A DNA stretch of 64,000 nucleotides from Prochlorococcus sp. AG-388-A04 (GCA_003279935.1 QCGL01000010.1:1-64000); one strand, 5' to 3'; positions 43,240 to 51,482 are shown, numbered from the stretch's first letter. The notes: generated by a model not told the origin, from the letters alone. Made by a program: numbers and translations.

Positions 43240-43674
43240 GTGGAAAATTCCATAAACATTTCTATCTTGATCCCCTTGATACCAATGGGTATGGCTTTAC
43301 TTATATTAAGTCTGCTAGTAAGTTTCAATAGAACAATAAATAGACTTACTAAGCCAGTTAGCGCTCTTGCAGTCTTCTCTTTATTAAGTTCTGCTTTGAT
43401 AAGTGCATTCTTATATTTTAAAAAAATTGAAGGTGAAGTATTTTTATCTGATTATCTAAAACTCTTTGGAAGTACAAATTTAATACTCCACCTAAATTCT
43501 TTAACTGAAAAGATAGTAATATTTTTTGCCGTAATAATCGCAATTGTAATAGGAGTGCTCTTTTATAAATTGCCTAGGCGAAAAGGCTATGTCTCATTGA
43601 TTATCGGAATTAGCTTGATTTCTTCCTCAATAATGTTTGCAGTATTTTTTCTTAATTTTTCAGTCTTAATTTAG
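43240..43674 (+). CDS. Membrane protein resembling the N-terminus of NdhF (truncated NDH-1 subunit 5-like)
   Basis: 144 residues from GTG. Four hydrophobic helices (about 6-27, 39-59, 90-108, 117-140). The opening ILIPLIPMGMALL, the SFNRTINRL segment and the LILHLNSLTEKIVIFFAVII region match the order of the first helices of cyanobacterial NdhF as I remember it, but the protein stops before the proton-channel core. It could be a stand-alone derivative or an NDH-1 accessory. Its stop overlaps the stop of the converging PTOX gene by 4 nt. Confidence 0.6.
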   Translation: MENSINISILIPLIPMGMALLILSLLVSFNRTINRLTKPVSALAVFSLLSSALISAFLYFKKIEGEVFLSDYLKLFGSTNLILHLNSLTEKIVIFFAVIIAIVIGVLFYKLPRRKGYVSLIIGISLISSSIMFAVFFLNFSVLI

Positions 43675-44180
43675 GATTGAGTTATCATCTCTAAGGCTTC
43701 ATTAAGTTCTTCAACGTGATTAAGTTCGTCTTGCGCAATTTCTTTTATCTTTTGATCTTCAGGGTGATCTTTTAGGTACTTCGTATAGGTTTTAAATGCA
43801 TGCTCTTCAATTTTGATATTTACGTCATAAGCATTTCTTGGAGAACAGAAATAATAAAAAACCATGATCCAGTAATAGACAAGTACAAGGTGCCTTGCTA
43901 AAAACCTGTCAATCCAAAACTTATCTCCTCCTCTTTTCTCCATTTCTTTTAGATGCTCCGTCTCATTAATGGCTTGGTAAAAATGTTCTTTCATCAAAAA
44001 CATTGTGATGTCATTTTTTAATCCAAGCGATTCTTTGAAATGAAGAACAGAAAGAAAAGCAAAATAAGGAGACCTTGCAATAACTTCTAATACCCAAAAT
44101 CTCTGCAAATGCCTACCTGAATAAACAAAATCAAGGATCTTAACAGTATTGTTTAGGATAAATGAATTTAAATTTTTCAT
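43671..44180 (-). CDS. ptox: Plastoquinol terminal oxidase (alternative oxidase family)
   Basis: Di-iron oxidase that passes electrons from plastoquinol to oxygen, a safety valve for the photosynthetic chain. Iron ligands visible: Glu32 in LEVIARSPYF, Glu73/Glu75 and His76 in NETEHLKEM, Glu125/Glu126 and His127 in EEHAFKTY, and Glu152 and His155 in DELNHVEE. 169 residues, the short cyanobacterial/phage-type form. Known in several high-light Prochlorococcus and in cyanophages. Confidence 0.93.
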   Translation of the reverse strand: MKNLNSFILNNTVKILDFVYSGRHLQRFWVLEVIARSPYFAFLSVLHFKESLGLKNDITMFLMKEHFYQAINETEHLKEMEKRGGDKFWIDRFLARHLVLVYYWIMVFYYFCSPRNAYDVNIKIEEHAFKTYTKYLKDHPEDQKIKEIAQDELNHVEELNEALEMITQS

Positions 44181-44335
44181 AAAAACCTCAATCTATATTA
44201 ATAAGTATAATTACTTAAATACAAGGCGTTTAAACTTTTAACTAATAATTAATATTTTTAAAGTTTAAGCAAATCAGAATTAAGTATTGAAAAAAATTTT
44301 TTTTAATGCATATTTTAAATAGCTAAATTTTTTAA

Positions 44336-44476
44336 ATGACTTCAACTGAAAAGATTGCCAATGCTAAAAAAAGAATTAATGAGTTAGAAAGGCTGATTAA
44401 ATATTGGGATAATTCAAATGAACAAAATATCAAGAAAATTGATTTTGAAGTTAATAATGAAAAGATAGCTGCTTAA
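44336..44476 (+). CDS. Small coiled-coil hypothetical protein
   Basis: 46 codons from ATG at 44336, starting MTSTEKIANAKKRINELERL and ending EVNNEKIAA. Leu/Ile spacing fits a short amphipathic helix; no membrane segment. No recognisable family. Confidence 0.5.
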   Translation: MTSTEKIANAKKRINELERLIKYWDNSNEQNIKKIDFEVNNEKIAA

Positions 44477-44638
44477 TTTATGAGCTTGAAATAAAATACT
44501 CTTGTTTCCCTTTATGTATATTTAGTACATTATTTACTTTTTTAATATTCATATCGTTCATTTTGAGTGATTAGAGCAATTAAACCTATTTTCAAAATTC
44601 AAAATTACAAATAATCTATATAGATATTAGATTATTTT

Positions 44639-44752
44639 ATGAATACATTTACTAACAAATACTTGTTCCCTATAAAATTACTACCTTGGATTTTCTGGGG
44701 GGTCATATCAGTTGTTAGTGTTTATTTATTCTCTAATGCATGGATAAGTTAG
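44639..44752 (+). CDS. Single-helix membrane microprotein
   Basis: 37 codons from ATG at 44639: polar start MNTFTNKYLFPIKLLPW, then one helix (IFWGVISVVSVYLF) and SNAWIS. Function unknown. Confidence 0.5.
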   Translation: MNTFTNKYLFPIKLLPWIFWGVISVVSVYLFSNAWIS

Positions 44753-44765
44753 AATATATGATTTT

Positions 44766-45074
44766 CTAGCTCCTTTTAATCCAGTCAGGAGAACCTCCAA
44801 ACCAGTCAGAAATATCATCTTTATTTGGATTGAAATGATTCTCTCTTTCTAATCCATCAATTCCTAGAGATTGAATTAGCCCATTAATACTATCTTTGCT
44901 TTTTCTTCCATGTCTTCTGATGCTATTTGCTTTTTTTAACCAAAGAGATATTGTCGAGCTGTGTTTTGCATATTTTTCAACGTATATTCTTTCTTTTAAC
45001 GAAACTTCTTTATCTAAGGATATTCTTCTAACTATTTCCTGGATTTTTAATCTTTTTTGAGTACTTAAAAGCAT
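44766..45074 (-). CDS. Conserved-looking cyanobacterial hypothetical
   Basis: 102 residues, basic. The N-terminal helix is STQKRLKIQEIVRRISLDKE, then SSTISLWLKKANSIRR and a C-terminal segment with DISDWFGGSPDWIKRS. No membrane helix or enzyme motif. The WFGGSPDW ending recurs in uncharacterised picocyanobacterial proteins as far as I remember. Function unknown. Confidence 0.65.
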   Translation of the reverse strand: MLLSTQKRLKIQEIVRRISLDKEVSLKERIYVEKYAKHSSTISLWLKKANSIRRHGRKSKDSINGLIQSLGIDGLERENHFNPNKDDISDWFGGSPDWIKRS

Positions 45075-45333
45075 TAGATAATAAATAACTTTATTTTTTA
45101 TAGGAGCTTTATGGCAAAATAACTTGTCAATATTAATTTCAAGAAATTTCTCTATCTAAAAGGGTTTATAAGGGTATTGGTTATGAATTGCTTAAATTAA
45201 GGATTAATTTGTCTTTGATGATACCAAGAAATATATAAAAATCTTATAAGAGAATTAAGAAAGATAAATAATTTTAATTTTATTTTATCAAAATAAAGAC
45301 TTGCAAAATTAATTAGTTGCGCAATGGTATTTT

Positions 45334-45359
45334 TGTACTATTATTAGTACAGATGTATT
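45334..45359. promoter_or_regulatory. Palindromic, LexA-box-like site
   Basis: Perfect inverted repeat TGTACTA-TTAT-TAGTACA (45334-45351). The overlapping stretch AGTACAGATGTATT (45346-45359) differs at one position from RGTACNNNDGTWCB, the cyanobacterial LexA box. It ends 7 nt before the ATG of the following 65-codon gene, where a repressor would block transcription. Confidence 0.4.
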
Positions 45360-45366
45360 ATTAAAA

Positions 45367-45564
45367 ATGAAAATTTTATCTTCCTCCCCCTACGCTACAT
45401 TTAATCCCAAAGAGTGGAACTCAATTTCAAGAGCTAAGTGTAGATTTTCTAGTACTCCAATAAAAATTAAAAAAAAGTTTTTTAGTGACTTTAAAAATGT
45501 AAAAACTACTAAAAATATAAAAGCCAATAACGAACTACCTAAACAAATACAACTTGCTTTCTAG
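45367..45564 (+). CDS. Small basic hypothetical protein, possibly SOS-regulated
   Basis: 65 residues, strongly basic, no membrane helix. Begins MKILSSSPYATFNPKEWN; the middle is lysine-rich (KIKKKFFSDFKN) and the end is ELPKQIQLAF. It follows a LexA-box-like palindrome at once, so damage induction is a reasonable guess. I do not recognise the family. Confidence 0.6.
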   Translation: MKILSSSPYATFNPKEWNSISRAKCRFSSTPIKIKKKFFSDFKNVKTTKNIKANNELPKQIQLAF

Positions 45565-45660
45565 TAATTAAAAATTTCAACTAATATTCAGTTTTACGAA
45601 AAATATTTTAAGAATCCCAATTCTTTGTTAGATTAATATAAATACAAAAAGGTTTTAAAT

Positions 45661-45960
45661 TTGTCTGTAGATCGCGAACTTTTGAAAGAAGTTACTCAAG
45701 AACTTTGGAATACGGTTAAAAAGCTAAGGCCAGAAATAGATAGGGAAACTCGCCTTCAGCTAGTTTTAAAAGCTTTATTAACTATTGGGGATTTGCCAGA
45801 TCAACTGCAAGCAGCAATGGTAGTAGGGGTTTGTGCCGAAATGGATAAAAGCGATATTGATAATATTGGAGATAATTCTAATACTAAAGGAGATAGTAAT
45901 TCCTCCTCCGTTGATACTTCTACTGGAAGAAAAGTTTTTAGAAGAAGTTCGGCAAAATAA
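45661..45960 (+). CDS. Conserved picocyanobacterial hypothetical (TIGR03894-like)
   Basis: 99 residues from TTG. The N-terminal 60 residues (ELLKEVTQELWNTVKKLRP ... TRLQLVLKALLTIGDLPDQL) form a helical domain that I associate, from memory, with the TIGR03894 family restricted to marine picocyanobacteria. The C-terminal 35 residues are Asn/Ser/Asp-rich and probably disordered. Function unknown. Confidence 0.7.
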   Translation: MSVDRELLKEVTQELWNTVKKLRPEIDRETRLQLVLKALLTIGDLPDQLQAAMVVGVCAEMDKSDIDNIGDNSNTKGDSNSSSVDTSTGRKVFRRSSAK

Positions 45961-45984
45961 AAGCTTCTTCTAAAATAAATTAAA

Positions 45985-46188
45985 TTATCCTTTAACTTTT
46001 TTGGATTCGTTTTTAGAGATTTTTAGAAAAAGAAAATATGAAATTACTAGTAAAAGCGGTACAAATATAGAATGCAAAGTCATCATCAACTCTGTTTGAC
46101 TCATTCCTATAAGATTTGAATCGTTTGGTAGCTGCTCTGACCATGTACCTGCTAAGTGCCAAGCCTGGGGAATAGATAAGAAAAACAT
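45985..46188 (-). CDS. Small membrane protein
   Basis: 67 residues from the ATG at 46188 (MFFLSIPQAWHLAGTW). An upstream in-frame ATG at 46218 adds ten hydrophobic residues and is possible. One clear helix near the C-terminus (LHSIFVPLLLVISYFLF), then a lysine-rich tail ending KKVKG, suggesting a cytoplasmic C-terminus. Unknown function. Confidence 0.6.
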   Translation of the reverse strand: MFFLSIPQAWHLAGTWSEQLPNDSNLIGMSQTELMMTLHSIFVPLLLVISYFLFLKISKNESKKVKG

Positions 46189-46301
46189 ATAAAAGTTATA
46201 AGTAAAAGTTATATTCACATAAAGAATATCATCATCAAAAAAAATTACTTTTTTTCTTCTTATTTCTTAACTAAAGATCTTTTTCATTTTTGTCGAATGT
46301 T

Positions 46302-47834
46302 TTAAAGATCTATCGTTTTAAGAAGATTTTTATATTCCTTCTTCCCCATGATTTTTTCAGCAGCATATGCTCCACTTTCTGAGACGGCAGGTATACCAAT
46401 ACCGGGGAAAGTGCTTGCTCCACAAGTAAGCAAATTTTTAACAGGCGTTTTACATCCAGGAAATAGTCCTTGGGCTGCCGATAATGCTGGGCCATAGCTA
46501 CCACAATAAGTATTTGTAAACTTTTTATGCGTTAAAGGAGTCCCAAGCAATTTGATCTCAATTCTATTATCTATATCAGGTATTATTTTTCTCAAAGATT
46601 TGAGAAATATTGAACATCTTTCCTCTTTAAGATCTTTGTAAGTTAACTCATTAGCGTTTAAATTCTTCCAAATTTCCCATGGTTCATTGGCAGGGGTATA
46701 TCCATGCAGGACATGCTTACCTTTTGGCGCCATACCCTTATCTAATACAGAAGGAATTGAGAAAACTACTACATTTCTTTCAGCAGTAATTCCTCTCTCC
46801 CAGTTATCAACGTGTATTGCATGAATAGGTAAATTTTGTAGACCTGATGCATCAAAACCTAAATGAATATGAAGAAAAGAACCACATTTATTAATATCTT
46901 TAGCCTTTGGGCTCCATTTTTTTAGGATTTCTTGTGGAATTAATTTTCTGGAAGTCCAAGCATCAGTATTCATTACGACAAAGTTCGAATTGAAATTGGC
47001 ACCATTTTCTAAAGTTATACCTGATGCAATATTTTTACGAAAGTTTACAGCTTCTACTTTAGAAGAAAGAATTATTTCACCTCCATTTTTTTTGAAAGCA
47101 TCAACTAGTGCCTTAACGATACTTTCACTTCCTCCCTTTGGATATTCTAAATATGATTCAGGTTTAAACCATTCATCAAATAAAGTAGCCATGGCAGCAG
47201 AATTTGTATCATGCATTGGCATCCCACTTATTAAAAAACTAAGCAAATCAACCCAATTTCTGAGGAAAGGATCATTTAGGTGACTGTCGACAATATCTCC
47301 AAAACCTCCATTAAGCTTTGGTAATAATTTTATATTAGGTAAGAATTTAGATGCTAATTTTATAATCTCTAAAAAATTAATTGTTTCAGGTGAACTAGAG
47401 AGGAGCGGGATTTCGCTAACTATTTGACTAAGAGGTCTTATCCCTGATACAAATGAATCCCACTCTTTAACAGACTTGTCACCTCGTAATAATCTTATTC
47501 TTTCTTTAAAAGGTTCTTGTCCCACTTCTAAATTGAATTCGCCTTCAGGAACATTGACATGCCATCCTTGATATTTAATAAGTTCAACCTTTTCGTCAAG
47601 TAATCTAAGTATTTGCCCTAAAGGATTGGTAGTAGGCCATTTGCCGATACCACTCCATAATGAAGGACCAGATTCAAACTTGTAACCTCTCTTATTGAAG
47701 CTATGTGCAACACCTCCAGGTTTAGAATGAGCTTCAGCTATTAGAACTTTTTTACCTGCTAGAGCTAATATAGAACCGCAACATAAACCACCAATACCAC
47801 TACCTATGATTATTACGTCATATTTATTCATCAA
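46302..47834 (-). CDS. Carotenoid isomerase/desaturase-like FAD oxidoreductase (CrtH/CrtI superfamily)
   Basis: 510 residues. N-terminal FAD loop DVIIIGSGIGGLCCGSILA, then EAHSKPGGVAHSFNKRGYKF, and the C-terminal family motif LLTCGASTFPGIGIPAVSESG. The GYKFESGPSLWSGIG segment differs from the phytoene desaturases and fits the prolycopene-isomerase group or its uncharacterised paralogues (CRTISO-like). The exact substrate cannot be told. Followed at the 5' side by a 36-codon membrane microgene on the same strand. Confidence 0.85.
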   Translation of the reverse strand: MMNKYDVIIIGSGIGGLCCGSILALAGKKVLIAEAHSKPGGVAHSFNKRGYKFESGPSLWSGIGKWPTTNPLGQILRLLDEKVELIKYQGWHVNVPEGEFNLEVGQEPFKERIRLLRGDKSVKEWDSFVSGIRPLSQIVSEIPLLSSSPETINFLEIIKLASKFLPNIKLLPKLNGGFGDIVDSHLNDPFLRNWVDLLSFLISGMPMHDTNSAAMATLFDEWFKPESYLEYPKGGSESIVKALVDAFKKNGGEIILSSKVEAVNFRKNIASGITLENGANFNSNFVVMNTDAWTSRKLIPQEILKKWSPKAKDINKCGSFLHIHLGFDASGLQNLPIHAIHVDNWERGITAERNVVVFSIPSVLDKGMAPKGKHVLHGYTPANEPWEIWKNLNANELTYKDLKEERCSIFLKSLRKIIPDIDNRIEIKLLGTPLTHKKFTNTYCGSYGPALSAAQGLFPGCKTPVKNLLTCGASTFPGIGIPAVSESGAYAAEKIMGKKEYKNLLKTIDL

Positions 47835-47864
47835 AAATTAAACCCTAAGAATAAATCCTAAAGC

Positions 47865-47975
47865 TTAAACAAATGTATTCGTTGTTGTTGTGATACTAAG
47901 AACAACTGCAAGAAAAAATATATAAGGAACAGCCTTAAGTGGTATATGACCTTGTCTTTTAGAAATGAAATCCAT
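47865..47975 (-). CDS. Single-helix microprotein (MDFI type)
   Basis: 36 codons from ATG at 47975: MDFISKRQGHIPLKAVPY, then one membrane helix (IFFLAVVLSI) and TTTTNTFV. Directly upstream of the carotenoid isomerase-like gene. Its first residues resemble those of another microprotein at 57250-57345 (MDFINKNK). Confidence 0.55.
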   Translation of the reverse strand: MDFISKRQGHIPLKAVPYIFFLAVVLSITTTTNTFV

Positions 47976-48129
47976 TTTTTAAATTAACTTATGTAAAGAT
48001 AATAATCGAAATTTGTTACGAATGTGTGCCTGCGCTCTACTTCCTTAGAAATATTTTGAAATAAAGAAGAAATTTTATTCTATTTTTATTTGAAACCTTT
48101 TTATGATGAATAAAAAATAATATTTAAGA

Positions 48130-48630
48130 ATGATTCTCGAGGCAAAAAAATTACCACAATACACAGAAATAAAAAATTTAGAGAGTATTTCTAAAAAAGA
48201 TGGAAGTGGTATTGGATATGAAGATTTAATAGGAACTTGGAAATTTAATTCCGTATGGAAGAAAGGCTCAAAAGAAATAGATAATATATCTAGTTCTATT
48301 CTTCAAGTATTATCAGCAAAATTAGAATTAAAGAAAACTAATTCTCAAAATAATATAGTTGATTACCAGTTGAAAAATTCAGTTAGTTTTGGGATATTAT
48401 CGATTATTTTCTGTGGGCAAGCATCATTAAAAGGTACGAGACCTCTATTGCCCTTTTTCTTCGAGAACTTAATAATAAATATTGGAAATTTTAACTTAGT
48501 TAATAAACCTTTAAAAAAACCAGAAGAAAAGCAAATGCCTTTTTTCTCTCTAATAGCTATAAGTAAAGAAAAAAATTGGATGTGTGCTAGAGGAAGAGGT
48601 GGAGGACTCGCAATTTGGATTAAGTCTTGA
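48130..48630 (+). CDS. Hypothetical protein, possibly fibrillin/calycin-like
   Basis: 166 residues. LIGTWKFNSVWKKG after about 37 residues and the ending CARGRGGGLAIWIKS are reminiscent of plastid-lipid-associated (fibrillin) proteins, which start with LxGTWxL and end with a glycine-rich strand. The middle is beta-rich. The resemblance is weak and by eye only; no catalytic motif. Confidence 0.6.
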   Translation: MILEAKKLPQYTEIKNLESISKKDGSGIGYEDLIGTWKFNSVWKKGSKEIDNISSSILQVLSAKLELKKTNSQNNIVDYQLKNSVSFGILSIIFCGQASLKGTRPLLPFFFENLIINIGNFNLVNKPLKKPEEKQMPFFSLIAISKEKNWMCARGRGGGLAIWIKS

Positions 48631-48634
48631 TCTT

Positions 48635-48850
48635 TTAGTGATATTCACCAGGGTGATCAACTTTTCTGACGGTAACTTTATCCACTTTTTGCCCATTAAA
48701 TCTTAAAAGATCATCACCAGAGAAACTATATCCAAGTCTTTGAGCAATTATTGCTACATCATCTGCAGTTGCAGAAGAAGTAACTTCTTTTCTTAAATTA
48801 TCTTTTGACTGCATATGTTTTAAAAATTTTCTTATTTCAGAGAAACTCAT
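48635..48850 (-). CDS. Nif11-like domain protein
   Basis: 71 residues. The pattern FLKHMQSKDNLRKEVTSSAT-ADDVAIIAQRLGYSFSGDDLL is the Nif11/nitrile-hydratase-leader helical domain, which serves as leader peptide in some lanthipeptide and related systems. Here it has no double-glycine cleavage site or cysteine-rich core, and no modifying enzyme or exporter is adjacent, so it is a stand-alone domain. Converges with the gene at 48130 by 4 nt. Confidence 0.75.
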   Translation of the reverse strand: MSFSEIRKFLKHMQSKDNLRKEVTSSATADDVAIIAQRLGYSFSGDDLLRFNGQKVDKVTVRKVDHPGEYH

Positions 48851-48949
48851 TTTAACTTTTATGCATAATTTTATATTAAAGCCTTAGAAAAAAAATTAAA
48901 TTGTTTTTTGTAAAGAACAATAAAACTAAATAAGCACTATATTAAACGT

Positions 48950-49270
48950 ATGACTTACTTATTTTTATATGTAGTTGGGATAGTCTTGATGTGGTGGATA
49001 TATCGTGTCGGTTGGGTTGAGGCTTTAAAAACAGTAATTAAAGTTTTGGTTCCTTCAATTCTTATAATTTTATTTAACATCAAAGCAGGAAGATTACTTT
49101 TCAAAAATCCTTTAGTAGGATTAATGAGTGCTTTCCCAACTTCAATATTTATTTATAGAGGTTCCCTTCCAGTTGTGGCATCTATTAATAACTGGATTGA
49201 TAACAAAAGAAGCAAATATGAAGATTCTAAGGATGTTATTGATACCGATTCAATTCCATTAGATGATTAA
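48950..49270 (+). CDS. Hypothetical membrane protein
   Basis: 106 residues with about three hydrophobic segments (2-17, 25-44, 55-72), and a charged C-terminal tail of about 25 residues (DNKRSKYEDSKDVIDTD). No family recognised. Converges with the next gene. Confidence 0.6.
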   Translation: MTYLFLYVVGIVLMWWIYRVGWVEALKTVIKVLVPSILIILFNIKAGRLLFKNPLVGLMSAFPTSIFIYRGSLPVVASINNWIDNKRSKYEDSKDVIDTDSIPLDD

Positions 49271-49279
49271 TATTTTTAG

Positions 49280-49687
49280 CTAATCAAATCCGAGAAATAA
49301 TTCTTTGTGTACTACAAGAACATCAAATAAAGATGTTCCATGGGAAGGACTTATTGGTATTTTATCTACATTTAATGCCTCTGCACAAATTAGATGGCCA
49401 TCCCATCTTGTATCATGTTCACTCGTTTGGATTGACCAATCAATTACTTTCTTAAAGTGCTCAGGCATCTCTGATCCAATTTTCCTGCATATTTGGCAAA
49501 GATTCGTAAGAAGAGGTGGTTTGGATGGCCTTTTTAAATCTTTAACAAGACTTGGTTGGGTAAAAACACTGGTGTATCTGATGTAGTCAATCAATTCATA
49601 ATCTTCATCTGAAAGTTCTGCTTTATTTAATGCGATTTCAAATTCTTCTATAGGCGTAATTGGCCTCTGAATTATCTCATTTATCAT
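49280..49687 (-). CDS. Hypothetical soluble protein downstream of tatA
   Basis: 135 residues, acidic. Contains LCQICRKIGSEMPEHFKKV (a CxxC) and a C-terminal HLICAEALNVDKIPISPSHG segment. Its start overlaps the tatA 3' end by 11 nt, indicating coupled expression. I do not recognise the family. The single CxxC could be structural or redox-active. Confidence 0.65.
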   Translation of the reverse strand: MINEIIQRPITPIEEFEIALNKAELSDEDYELIDYIRYTSVFTQPSLVKDLKRPSKPPLLTNLCQICRKIGSEMPEHFKKVIDWSIQTSEHDTRWDGHLICAEALNVDKIPISPSHGTSLFDVLVVHKELFLGFD

Positions 49688-49967
49688 TATTATCTGATTC
49701 TAAGAAGTCCTTTTCCTGTGGTTCTTTAGTATATTGATCGAGATCATTTGTAAATTTTTTCTGAGGAGATTTTGGTAAATTTTCTTTCTCTGGCTCATTA
49801 ATTACTTGATCTATCTCATTTTGAAATTCATTCGATGCTTTCTTTAGGCTTTTTAATGTTTTGCCAAGTTGTTTTCCTAATTCTGGTAATTTCTTAGGAC
49901 CAAAAATTAATAGAGCTAGAATTAAAATTACTGTTACTTCTGGTAAACCGACCCCAAAGATATTCAT
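49677..49967 (-). CDS. tatA: Sec-independent translocase protein TatA
   Basis: 96 residues. N-terminal helix (NIFGVGLPEVTVILILALLIFGP), the conserved FGPKKLPELGKQLGKTLKS amphipathic helix, and an acidic, lysine-rich tail. TatA forms the pore for folded proteins at the thylakoid and cytoplasmic membranes. TatA and TatB cannot be separated with certainty in cyanobacteria. Confidence 0.93.
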   Translation of the reverse strand: MNIFGVGLPEVTVILILALLIFGPKKLPELGKQLGKTLKSLKKASNEFQNEIDQVINEPEKENLPKSPQKKFTNDLDQYTKEPQEKDFLESDNNDK

Positions 49968-50059
49968 GATAGAAGTCTATTTAATTCATTATTAAAATCT
50001 ACTATTAATATAATCTAATGATTTGAAAATATCTTTTTATAAACTCGCTTTGTTACTCT

Positions 50060-50206
50060 TCAAATAAGTTTATAAAAAATAATCGTAATTATTACGCCCT
50101 TAAAAAAAACTAACCAAAGTAGTTGATAATCACTTAATTTTAATTTTTCTTTGTACCACTTAATAAGTATTTTATGTCTTTTAATTATTTTTTTGATTAG
50201 TTTCAA
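50060..50206 (-). CDS. Small membrane protein (SDYQLLW type)
   Basis: 48 codons from TTG at 50206. A lysine-rich amphipathic start (KLIKKIIKRHKILIKWYKEK) leads to LSDYQLLWLVFFKGVIITI, one membrane helix, and ends FYKLI. The KLSDYQLLW...FFKG block looks like a family of very small proteins in picocyanobacteria, as I remember it. Function unknown. Confidence 0.65.
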   Translation of the reverse strand: MKLIKKIIKRHKILIKWYKEKLKLSDYQLLWLVFFKGVIITIIFYKLI

Positions 50207-50415
50207 AATCTATTTATCAGATAAAACTTACTTTATATCAAAACTGTATAGGATGAAAATGATAAATAAATAAACTTTGGTTATCAGCAAGTTAAAATTA
50301 TTCGATAAGTAATAACATTTTATCCCAATTATTTTTGGCTTTCTTATTCTTTAAAAATAAGCTTTGTGTAAACTCAACTAAATTTCAAAACTGTAATTAA
50401 CTTTTTTTAAATATA

Positions 50416-50655
50416 ATGAAAATCTTATTATCTACTTTTTTCTTATTAGCCTTTATACCTTCATCAAAGGCAGTTACTACAAAAATGTTTAAAGTACTCG
50501 ATACATGTGCTAGATATCGTCTTCGGGAGATTGATGCTAGAGAAGCTATAGATAAATTAAAATTAGAATCTAAGAATTCTTCCGAAATTGACTTAAAAAA
50601 TATAGTAGCTAATTACTGTTCTGTATTTACCCCAAATGAAAAAATAAAATTCTAA
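50416..50655 (+). CDS. Small exported hypothetical protein
   Basis: 79 residues. Cleavable-looking signal peptide (MKILLSTFFLLAFIPSSKA), then about 60 residues with two cysteines (near 31 and 68) that could form a disulfide in the periplasm or lumen. No family recognised. Confidence 0.65.
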   Translation: MKILLSTFFLLAFIPSSKAVTTKMFKVLDTCARYRLREIDAREAIDKLKLESKNSSEIDLKNIVANYCSVFTPNEKIKF

Positions 50656-50673
50656 AAATTATTTTTAGAGATC

Positions 50674-50811
50674 TTAAACTTTTTTATTCCAATTATAATT
50701 TTTAAATTTTTCTTTTATTTCATTTACTCTCTTATTGTTAGTAATTTTTAAATTAAAAAGTATTCCCAAAAAAAGAATGAGAAATAAAAAACTATATATG
50801 GCAAATTCCAT
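50674..50811 (-). CDS. Single-helix membrane microprotein
   Basis: 45 codons from ATG at 50811. N-terminal helix (MEFAIYSFLFLILFLGILF), then a basic tail (LKITNNKRVNEIKEKFKNY) facing the cytoplasm by the positive-inside rule. Resembles the layout of the microprotein at 53693-53860. Confidence 0.55.
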   Translation of the reverse strand: MEFAIYSFLFLILFLGILFNLKITNNKRVNEIKEKFKNYNWNKKV

Positions 50812-50961
50812 AAGAATAGATATATTCAATAACATTAGTAAATTAGAAGAATCTTTTAGTATCTTTTAGAACAATGTTTGAAAAATTTATCCAAAACTTT
50901 GTTGTTTTTGGTCACAGAAAAATAATTATTGCTTCTAAGATGGAGTTTTATATAAACTATT

Positions 50962-51411
50962 TTGCAGATTGGAGATAAAGTACCACAATTTTCTTTACTA
51001 GATCAGAATGGCACTAAAAGGTCAAATAATGGATTAAAAACTCCTTTAGTTTTGTTTTTCTATCCAAAGGACGACACCCCGGGATGCACCATAGAGGTTT
51101 GCGGATTTAGAGATAAGTATGACCTTTTTAAAGTCCTTGGTGCTCAAGTCTGGGGGGTAAGTAATGGTAGTTCTTCAAGCCACTTAGCATTTGCCAACAA
51201 AAATAAGTTACAATATCCTTTGTTATGTGATAAAAATGATTCACTAAGAAAAGCTTTCAAGGTACCCAAAGTACTTGGTTTATTAGATGGAAGAGTTACC
51301 TATGTTATTGATAGAAATGGGTTTATTAAACATATCTTTCGAGATTTGTTGAATGGGCCAGAACATATAAAAGAGGCAATAAGAGTCTTAAAAGAAATTC
51401 AAAATCAGTAA
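50962..51411 (+). CDS. Peroxiredoxin Q (Bcp family)
   Basis: 149 residues from TTG. Thiol peroxidase with peroxidatic cysteine in FYPKDDTPGCTIEVCGFRD and the resolving cysteine five residues later, the atypical 2-Cys PrxQ arrangement. Removes hydrogen and lipid peroxides using thioredoxin. Fits the light-stress content of this region. Confidence 0.93.
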   Translation: MQIGDKVPQFSLLDQNGTKRSNNGLKTPLVLFFYPKDDTPGCTIEVCGFRDKYDLFKVLGAQVWGVSNGSSSSHLAFANKNKLQYPLLCDKNDSLRKAFKVPKVLGLLDGRVTYVIDRNGFIKHIFRDLLNGPEHIKEAIRVLKEIQNQ

Positions 51412-51482
51412 ATTAATTATTCAAACCCCTAGAAATTAATATCTTTTCTTATAGGATGTTTTCTATTAATAAATCAAACTTT

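Noticed and set aside
50874..50978. 34-codon frame overlapping the start of the peroxiredoxin gene
   Set aside because: It overlaps the TTG start of a well-supported gene by 17 nt and has no family-like features.
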